A stretch of DNA of 6,568 bases, taken from Bacteroidota bacterium. GTDB taxonomy: Bacteria; Bacteroidota; Ignavibacteria; Ignavibacteriales; Ignavibacteriaceae. Positions 1 through 6,442 of this stretch are shown piece by piece; position 1 is the stretch's first letter, and each line of letters starts with the position of its first letter. The notes below the pieces were generated by a model that worked only from the letters and a program-made list of their open reading frames with translations, was not told the origin of the DNA and did no database searches. The position numbers and the translations under genes were made by a program. The stretch lies in assembly GCA_022567875.1 (NCBI GenBank), contig JADFGB010000064.1:1-6568 (forward strand). The letters are read 5' to 3'.

Positions 1-296
1 TTGATAGATTCTGTAAAGCAATGATTTCAATTAGAAAAGAAATACAAGATATAGAAGAAGGTATGGCTGATAAAATTGATAATATAATTAAAAATGCTCC
101 GCACACAATGTTTGATATTGTCTCTGCTGATTGGAAACATTCTTACACAAGAGAGCAAGCCGTATTTCCTACAGATTGGGTAAAAGAGAACAAGTTCTGG
201 CCATCGGTTAAAAGAATTGATAATGCCTATGGGGACAGAAATCTTATTTGTAGCTGTAACCCTATAACATATTATGAAGAAAGAACTTTTTCATAA
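1..296 (+). CDS. gcvP: Glycine dehydrogenase (decarboxylating), P-protein of the glycine cleavage system, C-terminal fragment
   Basis: This is the 3' end of a gene that begins before the window; the frame is open from base 3 and ends at TAA 294-296. P-protein is the PLP enzyme that decarboxylates glycine and passes the aminomethyl group to the lipoyl arm of GcvH, in the cytoplasm. About 97 residues are visible. They match the conserved C-terminal tail of the family: a DRFCKAM-IRKEI helix near the edge, then AFP-type 'AVFPTDWV', 'KFWPSVKRIDNAYGDRNL' and the terminal 'CSCNP' motif. The PLP lysine lies upstream, outside the window. An internal ATG at 21 could be mistaken for a start, but the conserved residues before it (DRFCKA) show that the reading frame continues leftward. 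The family is identified with high confidence; whether it is a one-chain P-protein or the second subunit of a split enzyme (GcvPB) cannot be seen here. Confidence 0.95.
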   Translation, partial: DRFCKAMISIRKEIQDIEEGMADKIDNIIKNAPHTMFDIVSADWKHSYTREQAVFPTDWVKENKFWPSVKRIDNAYGDRNLICSCNPITYYEERTFS

Positions 297-352
297 TTTA
301 TTTTTTAAAAAAATAAAATATTTATCTTATTATACTTATAGAATTATATTTT

Positions 353-359
353 AGAAGGA
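353..359 (+). promoter_or_regulatory. Shine-Dalgarno-like AGAAGGA directly abutting the Omp85 start codon
   Basis: AGAAGGA ends at base 359 and the ATG begins at 360, leaving no spacer. It is the only purine-rich site near this start, and the next in-frame ATG (codon 57) is deep inside the mature protein. The motif may be only weakly functional, with initiation relying on the very AT-rich, unstructured leader. Confidence 0.35.
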
Positions 360-1694
360 ATGAGAAAATACATTTTTTATTTTAACATATATTTTTTTTT
401 GTTCAGTACTTTTATTCTTTCTCAAGTAAAAGACTCCTCTTTCTATAAAGTGGATTATTCTTTTATTGTTGATTCTATCTATATATCCGGTAATGATTTA
501 ACAGAAAAAGAGATTATTTTAAAAGAAATGTCTTTTTCTACTGGTGAAATTGTTACACCAAAAATATTAACTTTTACCAAAGAAAGAATATTTAGTTTAA
601 GAATATTTACTAAAGTTGAACTCATACCATACAGATATCAAGAAAAGAATTTTGTAAATATAAAAGTAGAAGAAAGCTGGTATATTTATCCTATCCCTTT
701 TGTTCATATTCAAGACAGGGACTGGGATAAACTATCTTACGGTTTGGCGTTGTTGGTTTTCAATTTCAGAGGAAGAAATGAAAAATTAAAATTTGTAGGT
801 GCTTTGGGCTATGATCCAAAACTTGATTTTTCATATTCTGTTCCTTACTTGGATTATAAATCTGAAATTTCCTTTGGTGCTGGAATTAGGATTCAGAAAG
901 TTCAAAATAGAAGTCATATTGCTAAAAAATTATGGGGTGGTAATTTTGACCAGACCATACGTTCCGGAAGATTGTTTTTCGGTAAAAGATTTGGGACTTA
1001 TAATAAAGTTGGAATAACTGCAGCTTACGCTACAATTGAAACATCAAAATTTATAAAAGGTATTTCTGCATCCGAAACACGAATTGATCACTTATTTACA
1101 ATAGTTTTTAATTATTCTTATGATACCCGTGATTTATCACAATTTCCGCGTGAAGGTATATTTGCATCATCTATATTACAATTAAAAGGTTTAGGAATTG
1201 ATAATATATCTTATCAAGTCCTAAATTTAGATTTAAGAAAATATTTAAAATTAAATGAAAATTTAAGCTTGAAATGGCGTTTTGCTTCTAGATTTACTTT
1301 CGGAGATTTAATACCATTTTACGATAATTCCTTTTTGGGTTTCAGTGAAAGAATCAGGGGACATTTTAGGCAAGAACTTGAGGGCAATAATTCTTATATA
1401 AGCTCTATTGAATTAGATTACCCTATTATTAATAATTTAAATATTAGTTTGGACTTCATCCCTTTTATTCCCAAACAATTGCTTAGGTATAGGGTAGCAC
1501 TTTATCTTCAGTTGTTTGCAGATACCGGTATGATACAAAATAAAAACGAACCTTTAAGTATAAAAAAATTAAACTCAGGCTACGGAATAGGATTAACATT
1601 TCTTTTTTTACCATATAATGTATTTAGATTAGAACGTGCCTGGGATGAATACGGAAACCCGGAGTGGATATTTGATGTCGGCGTATCTTTCTAA
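360..1694 (+). CDS. Compact Omp85/BamA-family outer-membrane protein (one POTRA domain plus surface-antigen barrel)
   Basis: This 444-residue protein looks like an outer-membrane beta-barrel of the Omp85 superfamily (BamA, TamA, FhaC and relatives), which insert or translocate proteins at the outer membrane. Residues 1-22 form a signal peptide (Arg-Lys start, Phe-rich core, end near LSQ). Residues about 35-105 resemble one POTRA domain, with 'IYISGNDLTEKEIILKEM' at its start and a closing 'VNIKVEES' strand. Residues about 108-444 alternate like a 16-strand barrel. 'YDTRDLSQFPREG' is the usual DTRD..P..G strand motif, and 'RIRGHF' (Arg333-Gly334-His335) sits where the loop-6 (V/I)RG(F/Y) signature is expected. 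BamA carries five POTRA domains and about 800 residues, so this is not the essential BamA; a short TamA-like or other Omp85 protein fits better. It follows gcvP by 63 bases and overlaps rsmE by 20. The exact substrate is unknown. Start 360 is chosen for the signal peptide. Confidence 0.85.
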   Translation: MRKYIFYFNIYFFLFSTFILSQVKDSSFYKVDYSFIVDSIYISGNDLTEKEIILKEMSFSTGEIVTPKILTFTKERIFSLRIFTKVELIPYRYQEKNFVNIKVEESWYIYPIPFVHIQDRDWDKLSYGLALLVFNFRGRNEKLKFVGALGYDPKLDFSYSVPYLDYKSEISFGAGIRIQKVQNRSHIAKKLWGGNFDQTIRSGRLFFGKRFGTYNKVGITAAYATIETSKFIKGISASETRIDHLFTIVFNYSYDTRDLSQFPREGIFASSILQLKGLGIDNISYQVLNLDLRKYLKLNENLSLKWRFASRFTFGDLIPFYDNSFLGFSERIRGHFRQELEGNNSYISSIELDYPIINNLNISLDFIPFIPKQLLRYRVALYLQLFADTGMIQNKNEPLSIKKLNSGYGIGLTFLFLPYNVFRLERAWDEYGNPEWIFDVGVSF

Positions 1695-2376
1695 TATAGA
1701 GCTATATTTTACAGAACCAAAAAATGTTGGTAATACTGATATTTTTATGGACAACTCTGATGCAAAGCATATTCAAAAAGTTATGCGTCATAAAATAGGG
1801 GATAAAATATTTATTACTGATGGAAAAGGTAAAATTTACGAAGGGGAAATTGAGGAAATAAAAAATGGTTCTTTAAAAATTACTAAGGTTGAAATTAGAG
1901 AATATCCTGAAAAATATAAAAACATTACGCTTTGTATTCCCAATTTAAGGAAGACTAACAGACTTGAATTTGCGATAGAAAAAGCAACTGAACTTGGGAT
2001 AACTAATTTTATAATATTCAATTCTAAAAGAACATTTCCTAAAAAAGTTAAAATTGATAGGCTGAATAAGATTGCACTTTCTGCAATGAAGCAGTCACTT
2101 AATAGTTACTTACCCAAAATTACTTTTCATAATTCACTTTCATTTTTGAAGGAAACTAATTTTGAAATTGTTTTATTTGATCAAGCTAATAAAAGTATGT
2201 TCAATAGTTCTTCTCTAAATACTAACAAAAATTATTTTCTTCTCTTCGGACCCGAAGGGGGATTTGAGGATTGTGAGATACCCGAAAATATAATCATTTC
2301 AAATTTTAATTTAGCACCTATCAGACTTCGCACAGAAACAGCGGTTATTTGTGCCATATCAAAACTTTCAACTTAA
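1675..2376 (+). CDS. rsmE: 16S rRNA (uracil1498-N3)-methyltransferase
   Basis: RsmE is a cytoplasmic SAM-dependent SPOUT (trefoil-knot) enzyme that methylates N3 of U1498 in helix 44 of 16S rRNA. The 233-residue product is close to the usual length of about 240. It begins 'ELYFTEP' and has the PUA-like N-terminal motif 'DAKHIQKVMRHKIGD' (residues 29-43), then 'EKATELGI' (102-109), 'SAMKQS...LPKI' (136-149), the knot motif 'GPEGGF' (192-197) and the terminal 'LRTETAV' (218-224) of the SAM site. A GTG at 1636 is an in-frame alternative start, but it would add 13 residues encoded within the end of the upstream gene and lacks family similarity. ATG 1675 has GGAG at 1661-1664 and fits the family N-terminus. 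The first 20 bases overlap the Omp85 gene, so the two are probably translationally coupled. All motif positions look intact. Confidence 0.95.
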   Translation: MSAYLSNIELYFTEPKNVGNTDIFMDNSDAKHIQKVMRHKIGDKIFITDGKGKIYEGEIEEIKNGSLKITKVEIREYPEKYKNITLCIPNLRKTNRLEFAIEKATELGITNFIIFNSKRTFPKKVKIDRLNKIALSAMKQSLNSYLPKITFHNSLSFLKETNFEIVLFDQANKSMFNSSSLNTNKNYFLLFGPEGGFEDCEIPENIIISNFNLAPIRLRTETAVICAISKLST

Positions 2377-2538
2377 ATTTTATTTCAACTATTTCTTGTT
2401 TACAGCAATATTAGTTTGGAATTGTTGAATGTTTGTATGAATGAATGTTCACATATTATTATATGTTCTTATCTCCAATCAGCTAATCAATAATTTACAC
2501 ATACATCAAAAAGAAAAATGTGCAGTCTTTTCACAAAC
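2377..2538. other. Convergent intergenic spacer, no gene seen
   Basis: This lies between the rsmE stop and the terminator of the opposite-strand receptor gene. No credible ORF or RNA gene was found. A 6-bp all-AT hairpin (ACATAT 2451-2456, ATATGT 2461-2466) is present but lacks GC pairs and a T-tract, so no clear terminator for the + strand operon can be named. Confidence 0.6.
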
Positions 2539-2570
2539 AAAAAAAAGGAGGACCATTTCTGATCCTCCTT
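2539..2570 (-). terminator. Rho-independent terminator of the TonB-dependent receptor gene
   Basis: A perfect 8-bp stem pairs AAGGAGGA (2545-2552) with TCCTCCTT (2563-2570) around a 10-base loop. Read on the - strand, the stem is followed by a run of eight T (the A-run at 2539-2546, whose last two bases also belong to the stem). It lies 39 bases beyond the stop of the receptor gene. In the + direction the stem is followed by TTAATTATTATA, so it may stop rsmE transcripts only weakly. Note that the stem strand contains AAGGAGGA, a Shine-Dalgarno lookalike, with no start codon after it. Confidence 0.9.
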
Positions 2571-2609
2571 AATTATTATAAATATCTTAACAGATATTTA
2601 ATTACTTCA

Positions 2610-5291
2610 TTATAAAGTAACAGCAACAGTTAAGAAAGCAGTTCTTAAAGGAGATTGGAGCACATTCATAAAGAATTGACCTACTTTAGAATCGTTTCTG
2701 TTGAAGTCTCTGTCCCAAGCTGCTCTAGAAAACTGTTCTCTGTTTGTAATGTTGTCAACATTAAATCTAAGCGAAATATCTGAATTATTTAACTTAAAGT
2801 TATAAGTAACAACAGCACCTAGAGAGTAATAATTTGGTAGTACTGCAGTATTGTCAAAATTACCATAGTATTTATTCCAAGCATCAGCTGTAACACCTAC
2901 TCGGAAGTTTGGTGCAAAATTAACGCCAAAAGTTAGATGTGTTAAGTTTTCCGGTGAGAATGGAACAACTTTATCAATTACATCAGCAGCATCAATTCCG
3001 AATATCTTTTGAACGTTCAATTCATCCCATTTATTAGATGAAACAGTAACGGAAATTGACCCATCAACTTTTTTATACCTTCCGTTGGCAGATAGTTCAA
3101 TGCCCTTATGAATAGCATTACCTGCATTTATTGTAACTCTGTCGCCACCTTGGTCGGTTACACTTTGAATTTTATCTTCAAATTTCAGATAGTAGTAATT
3201 TGCTGATAGGGTGAAGTTTCTGGTTGAATATACTAAACCAGCTTCATAGTTTTTCAAGGTTTCTTCAGTTAATATCTGGGTTGTAAGAGGACCCGAAGCT
3301 CTGTTGAACCAGTCACCCACTTTAGGTTCTTTCTTTGAAACGCTGAAATTGGCAAAAAAGTTCATTTCATTTGAAATGTTGTAGTTTGCACCAATTTTAG
3401 GCATAAAGAAATTGTATGATCTTTCATAATCAGATTCAACAAATTTACCTGAGGTTGAGGTAGCAAAGAATGTTGCTTCTAAAAATTTTCCAGCAGCATA
3501 ATCGAAAATTTGAATAGGATTTTCTTCAATGCTTTGTTTAGATCTTGCCCATTGTCCGTCTAACATAAATGTAAGTTCGGGAATAGGATTTAAGAATACT
3601 CTACCGAAACCGGATACATTATCAACAATTCCGTCATAATTATATCGTCTTTGTACTTCGTTTAATATTGTAACTCCGCCTGCTCCGTTGGATTTTCTAA
3701 AATCAAAACTTTGAGCAGTATGTTGTGCTCTCCAGTGTCTAATTTCGCCACCGAGAGTTATAGTAAACCAGTCATTAACTTTATTTGTATAAGCAGTATT
3801 AAAACCAACTTGTTTATGATGATTTTGTGAATCATTTCTCCAAGAATGATTAAATGTACCGGAAGATAAATCCGTGGCTCTTGAAACATTGCTTACAACA
3901 CCGTTTATTGTCATAGTTTTAGCTACAGGGTCATAACCGGTTAGTATTATTCCAGTTCTATCAAAAATATTTCTTGCATTACGCCCCATATATTTAGCAT
4001 CTGTTGCATCAGTAACAGATTTGAACCCTATTAGACCTGTGTTAACATCAAAGTCATCATTTCTTAAATAACGACCGCCGCCAGTTCCTGATGTGTAGAA
4101 GAAATTAGAGTTTAAATGAGACTTTTCATTTATGCTCCAGTTATCGTGTAATTCATATTGTGGTTTGAAAAAATAATTTTCTTGAAATACATGATTACGT
4201 CTGCTATATTCTCTACCAAGGGTCTTAATAAGATCCATATCTTGAACTGTTCCTGCTTGTCTGTGTCTTTGTGGAGCACCAATAAAGTTTACAGTAATAA
4301 GATGACTGCCTAAGATACCTTGAAGTCCGAAATTAATAGAGTGACCATCGTAAGCTGTACCGGCTAAATAAGAATCGCCGGACTTTCTTTCATAACTAAG
4401 ATGTACATTCAATTTACCGCCGTATAACTGCCCTGATGTATAATCAAAAGAAATGTTACTATTTGATGGTGACAGGTTTTGAAAGCCGCCAGTACCATCT
4501 GCAGATTTACCATCAAACTCTCCGTGAATTAGTCTGCCTCTTGTTGCATAAATGCCTGCTGATCCTCTTACTATTACTCTAGGAATTGCAGAAAATTGAG
4601 AGGTTTGAATATTAATGGAACCACCGAAAGAACCGGAGCCTACCAAGGATGCACCTACACCTCTTTGTACCTGAATTGATGTTGCACTGCTCGATAATCC
4701 AGACCAGTTTGACCAATAAACTACCTGAGATTCTGGGTCATTTGTAGGAACACCGTTAATTAGAACTTGAATATGTTCTGCATCAAATCCTCTAATGAAT
4801 ATTATAGATTCTCCTAAGCCTGCAGAACTTGTAAATACACCCGGGATCTCTTTCAAAAGACCAGGAATATCCTGAGTAGTGTAGTTTTTGTCTATTTGTT
4901 CTTTACTCAAAGTTGTAAAAGCAACGGGTGTTTTTCTTGCCCTTGCTCTGTTAACTTCAACTACTAATTCTTTTAGGGATATCGAAGTAGCGTCTAATTT
5001 GAAATTTAGTTCTACATTAGAGTTAACAGTGACGGAAGTTACCTGAGTTCCGTAACCGATATAACTAACACGAAGTGTGTGTGTGCCGGTCGGTACGTTT
5101 TCAATAACGTATTTACCGTCAACGTTTGTAACGCCACCAATGTTTAATGCTTGCAAATAAACATTAGTGCCTATTAATATTTCGCCTGTCTTTGAATTAG
5201 TTACTACACCTGATACCGTATAGCTTTGTGCGTATAAGGTAGTAGAAGCTAAAATAAGGGCAAAAACGATGAATTTGTATAGCTTGGCCAT
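2610..5291 (-). CDS. TonB-dependent outer-membrane receptor with N-terminal carboxypeptidase-regulatory-like domain
   Basis: This 893-residue, full-length receptor would import a ligand across the outer membrane using energy from TonB-ExbB-ExbD. Residues 1-22 are a signal peptide ending LYAQ. Residues about 24-105 form a CarboxypepD-regulatory-like beta-sandwich ('SGVVTNSKTGEILIGTNVY', 'TNVDGKYVIENVPTGTHTL', 'VSYIGYG'), typical of Bacteroidota-type receptors. A possible TonB box, 'LKELVVEV', is at about 106-113. The plug spans about 118-230, with 'LLKEIPGVF', 'IFIRGFDAEHIQVLINGVP', 'VVYWSNWSGL' and 'GSGSFGGSINIQT'. The rest is a barrel with many aromatic strand ends; the last residues are 'LTVAVTL', not the common terminal Phe. 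The plug motif ND-x-E-xxx-VYWSNW belongs to a recognisable receptor subgroup, but the ligand cannot be told from sequence. No SusD-like lipoprotein gene is adjacent, so import of starch-like glycans is not supported. It is probably monocistronic: it has its own RBS and terminator. Confidence 0.95.
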   Translation of the reverse strand: MAKLYKFIVFALILASTTLYAQSYTVSGVVTNSKTGEILIGTNVYLQALNIGGVTNVDGKYVIENVPTGTHTLRVSYIGYGTQVTSVTVNSNVELNFKLDATSISLKELVVEVNRARARKTPVAFTTLSKEQIDKNYTTQDIPGLLKEIPGVFTSSAGLGESIIFIRGFDAEHIQVLINGVPTNDPESQVVYWSNWSGLSSSATSIQVQRGVGASLVGSGSFGGSINIQTSQFSAIPRVIVRGSAGIYATRGRLIHGEFDGKSADGTGGFQNLSPSNSNISFDYTSGQLYGGKLNVHLSYERKSGDSYLAGTAYDGHSINFGLQGILGSHLITVNFIGAPQRHRQAGTVQDMDLIKTLGREYSRRNHVFQENYFFKPQYELHDNWSINEKSHLNSNFFYTSGTGGGRYLRNDDFDVNTGLIGFKSVTDATDAKYMGRNARNIFDRTGIILTGYDPVAKTMTINGVVSNVSRATDLSSGTFNHSWRNDSQNHHKQVGFNTAYTNKVNDWFTITLGGEIRHWRAQHTAQSFDFRKSNGAGGVTILNEVQRRYNYDGIVDNVSGFGRVFLNPIPELTFMLDGQWARSKQSIEENPIQIFDYAAGKFLEATFFATSTSGKFVESDYERSYNFFMPKIGANYNISNEMNFFANFSVSKKEPKVGDWFNRASGPLTTQILTEETLKNYEAGLVYSTRNFTLSANYYYLKFEDKIQSVTDQGGDRVTINAGNAIHKGIELSANGRYKKVDGSISVTVSSNKWDELNVQKIFGIDAADVIDKVVPFSPENLTHLTFGVNFAPNFRVGVTADAWNKYYGNFDNTAVLPNYYSLGAVVTYNFKLNNSDISLRFNVDNITNREQFSRAAWDRDFNRNDSKVGQFFMNVLQSPLRTAFLTVAVTL

Positions 5292-5300
5292 AAGTTATGA

Positions 5301-5307
5301 CTCCTTA
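5301..5307 (-). promoter_or_regulatory. Shine-Dalgarno of the TonB-dependent receptor gene
   Basis: Read on the - strand, TAAGGAG precedes the ATG at 5291-5289 with a 9-base spacer. This is the best ribosome binding site in the window and fixes the start, which also gives a good signal peptide. Confidence 0.8.
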
Positions 5308-5384
5308 TTTATTATGGATAAAACAATTATTTAAATACTCACGCATAGATAATACGAGGCTATTATTTTGATAAGATATTAATT

Positions 5385-5401
5385 TCTCTTGGAATAAGAG
5401 A
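5385..5401. promoter_or_regulatory. Inverted repeat TCTCTT-N5-AAGAGA upstream of the receptor gene
   Basis: Perfect 6-bp arms (5385-5390 and 5396-5401) flank GGAAT, about 95-110 bases before the receptor start codon. It could be an operator half-site pair or a small hairpin. Arms this short can arise by chance. Confidence 0.25.
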
Positions 5402-5406
5402 GGTAA

Positions 5407-5442
5407 ATTGTTGTAATGAGATTGTATCAATTTTACAATAAT
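5407..5442. promoter_or_regulatory. Longer imperfect inverted repeat upstream of the receptor gene
   Basis: ATTGTTGTAA (5407-5416) pairs with TTACAATAAT (5433-5442): nine Watson-Crick pairs and one G-T pair. The pairing can continue with TGA (5417-5419) and TCA (5427-5429) after a 3-base bulge. The arms are AT-rich, so chance is possible, but the position suits an operator or a structured leader for the receptor. Confidence 0.3.
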
Positions 5443-5635
5443 AATTTCTTTTAGTTATAAAGATACTTTTAAGTAATTTTGAGTTGAAAGAATAACCTTC
5501 CTAAATTTTCTTAATCAACATTGGACAACTTAATAAAAGTTATAATACAGGGCAAGGAATAAATTTAAAAGTTCTCATTTTTTCAATTTAATGTGCTAAT
5601 TAAAATTTAGAAAAATAATCTTTAATACTGAAAAT

Positions 5636-5734
5636 TTATCTGCAGCAGCTTTTATCTTTTTGTGCATTTCTAAATCTTCTAACTACAAAACCAACAACAA
5701 AAACAAACAGTACAATTAAAATTATTATTTTCAT
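5636..5734 (-). CDS. Putative 32-residue single-pass membrane miniprotein ending in Cys-Cys
   Basis: An ATG at 5734-5732 opens 32 codons to TAA at 5638-5636. The product has Met-Lys, an unbroken hydrophobic helix of Ile/Leu/Val/Phe (residues 3-18), a basic stop-transfer stretch (RRFRNAQKDK) and the tail SCCR. This topology (N-out, positively charged Cys-containing C-terminus in the cytoplasm) recalls the short FeoB-associated Cys-rich membrane proteins, but those usually carry more cysteines and no feoB is in the window, so the family is not assigned. There is no visible Shine-Dalgarno; the bases before the ATG are almost pure A/T. It lies between the secreted metal-motif protein and the receptor, all on the - strand. 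The sharp amphipathic design argues for a real gene, while its length and missing RBS keep confidence moderate. Confidence 0.42.
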   Translation of the reverse strand: MKIIILIVLFVFVVGFVVRRFRNAQKDKSCCR

Positions 5735-5779
5735 AAATGTAATATAATTAAATTATTTAACTCAAAAATTTTTCAGTGT

Positions 5780-5801
5780 CCTCCATCTCTTATGTGGAAG
5801 G
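5780..5801 (-). terminator. Possible weak terminator or hairpin after the secreted metal-motif gene
   Basis: CCTCCA (5780-5785) pairs with TGGAAGG (5795-5801) with one bulged A, around a 9-base loop. It lies 51 bases beyond the stop of the - strand gene at 5852. The nearest T-run on the - strand (5768-5764) is about a dozen bases further on, too far for a textbook terminator. Confidence 0.25.
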
Positions 5802-5851
5802 TATAAGCTAATGAAGAATAAAACTATTAAAGCAGATAGAGTAAAAGAAGT

Positions 5852-6289
5852 TTATTTCAATTTAAACCTGTATTCTAATAACCTGTACTCTTTTAGATAT
5901 CTACTAGCTAATTCAATTGAATGTTTTTCTAATTTCATTCCACAGAGAGGACAGACACTAGGTTTATCAGAAATAACATTCCAATCATTTTCGTCTTGGT
6001 AAACAAATCCGTCTTTATTTTTATCTATGTATTTTAAGTCAGTATTTCCTTTGTGTACTATTGATGATTCCACCATAATTTTATTTTTTATTTTCATCTT
6101 ATACCTTGCCATTTTAAACTTATGGTTCTTCCACATTATTTTGCTGTAATCTATTGTAGGCTTTTTTACTTTAATATGATTTTTATTTTTAGTATTTGGA
6201 TTCTTGTTGCTTTGCGAAAAGGAAATACTTGAGGATAATACTAATGTTAAAACAAAACATATAATTGTGTTAAAATTTTTGTGTCCCAT
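5852..6289 (-). CDS. Secreted small protein with EF-hand-like loop and CPLCGM heavy-metal-binding half-motif
   Basis: This 145-residue exported protein has a signal peptide (residues 1-26, MGHKNFN then a hydrophobic core ending SFSQ), a Lys/Asn-rich basic stretch (27-80) and a C-terminal module. Residues 89-100 (DKNKDGFVYQDE) fit the EF-hand loop: Asp89, Asn91, Asp93, Gly94, Val96 and Glu100 at positions 1, 3, 5, 6, 8 and 12. The sequence then runs into 'DWNVISDKPSVCPLCGMKLEK' (102-122), the second half of the small heavy-metal-binding domain found in copper-efflux and P-type ATPase proteins (typically CPMH...SDKPGKCPKCGM). Cys113, Cys116 and Met118 are kept, but the first CPM is replaced by Asp-Glu-Asn. 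A role in periplasmic metal binding is inferred. ATG 6289 is preferred over ATG 6328 because the longer form puts 13 residues before the signal peptide. Neither start has a strong RBS. Confidence 0.75.
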   Translation of the reverse strand: MGHKNFNTIICFVLTLVLSSSISFSQSNKNPNTKNKNHIKVKKPTIDYSKIMWKNHKFKMARYKMKIKNKIMVESSIVHKGNTDLKYIDKNKDGFVYQDENDWNVISDKPSVCPLCGMKLEKHSIELASRYLKEYRLLEYRFKLK

Positions 6290-6310
6290 TTTATCATCTT
6301 TTATTTTGTT

Positions 6311-6329
6311 TATGAATAATAAATTCATA
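6311..6329. promoter_or_regulatory. Perfect 7-bp inverted repeat just upstream of the metal-motif gene
   Basis: TATGAAT (6311-6317) and ATTCATA (6323-6329) flank AATAA. The repeat lies 22-40 bases before the preferred start codon at 6289 and covers the alternative ATG at 6328. The position suits an operator or leader hairpin. No convincing promoter hexamers were found next to it. Confidence 0.3.
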
Positions 6330-6442
6330 TCTATTTTAATAAAATATCATGTTTTTCTTTGTCAGTATCTTTACAATTGAGTTTAAAAAAATTGCCTTAG
6401 ACTAAATCAGATTAATGGGAAATTTTATATTTTCTGTTTTTT

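Larger units (their letters stand above)
5308..5635. other. Gene-poor AT-rich spacer upstream of the receptor gene
   Basis: No ORF above about a dozen codons and no recognisable RNA gene was found on either strand. It holds two inverted repeats (5385-5401 and 5407-5442) and presumably the receptor promoter. A possible -10 hexamer, TATTAT on the - strand (5349-5354), has no convincing -35 partner, so no promoter is called. Confidence 0.5.

Noticed and set aside
297..317. Near-perfect palindrome TTTATTTTTT / AAAAAATAAA between gcvP and the Omp85 gene, as a terminator
   Set aside because: The stem is entirely A/T with almost no loop and no separate T-tract; in such AT-rich DNA it is expected by chance.
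799..1017. 72-codon + strand ORF inside the Omp85 gene
   Set aside because: It overlaps a well-supported barrel protein in another frame and its product has no domain-like pattern.
1836..2021. 61-codon - strand ORF opposite rsmE
   Set aside because: It is antisense to conserved rsmE codons, with no RBS or neighbour to support it.
2451..2466. ACATAT-TATT-ATATGT hairpin as a terminator for rsmE
   Set aside because: Only 6 bp with two G-C pairs, and no T-run follows it.
5811..6002. 63-codon + strand ORF opposite the metal-motif gene
   Set aside because: It is mostly antisense to the CPLCGM coding region, which has the better protein features; no RBS was seen.
6290..6328. Upstream ATG start at 6328 for the metal-motif protein
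   Set aside because: It would place 13 residues, including charged Lys-Asp-Asp-Lys, before a good signal peptide, and it falls in an inverted repeat.
6335..6365. Sigma-70-like promoter for the metal-motif gene (CTGACA at 6365-6360 on the - strand with an AT-rich -10)
   Set aside because: The spacing to any TATAAT-like hexamer is off or the -10 match is poor, so it cannot be told from background AT content.
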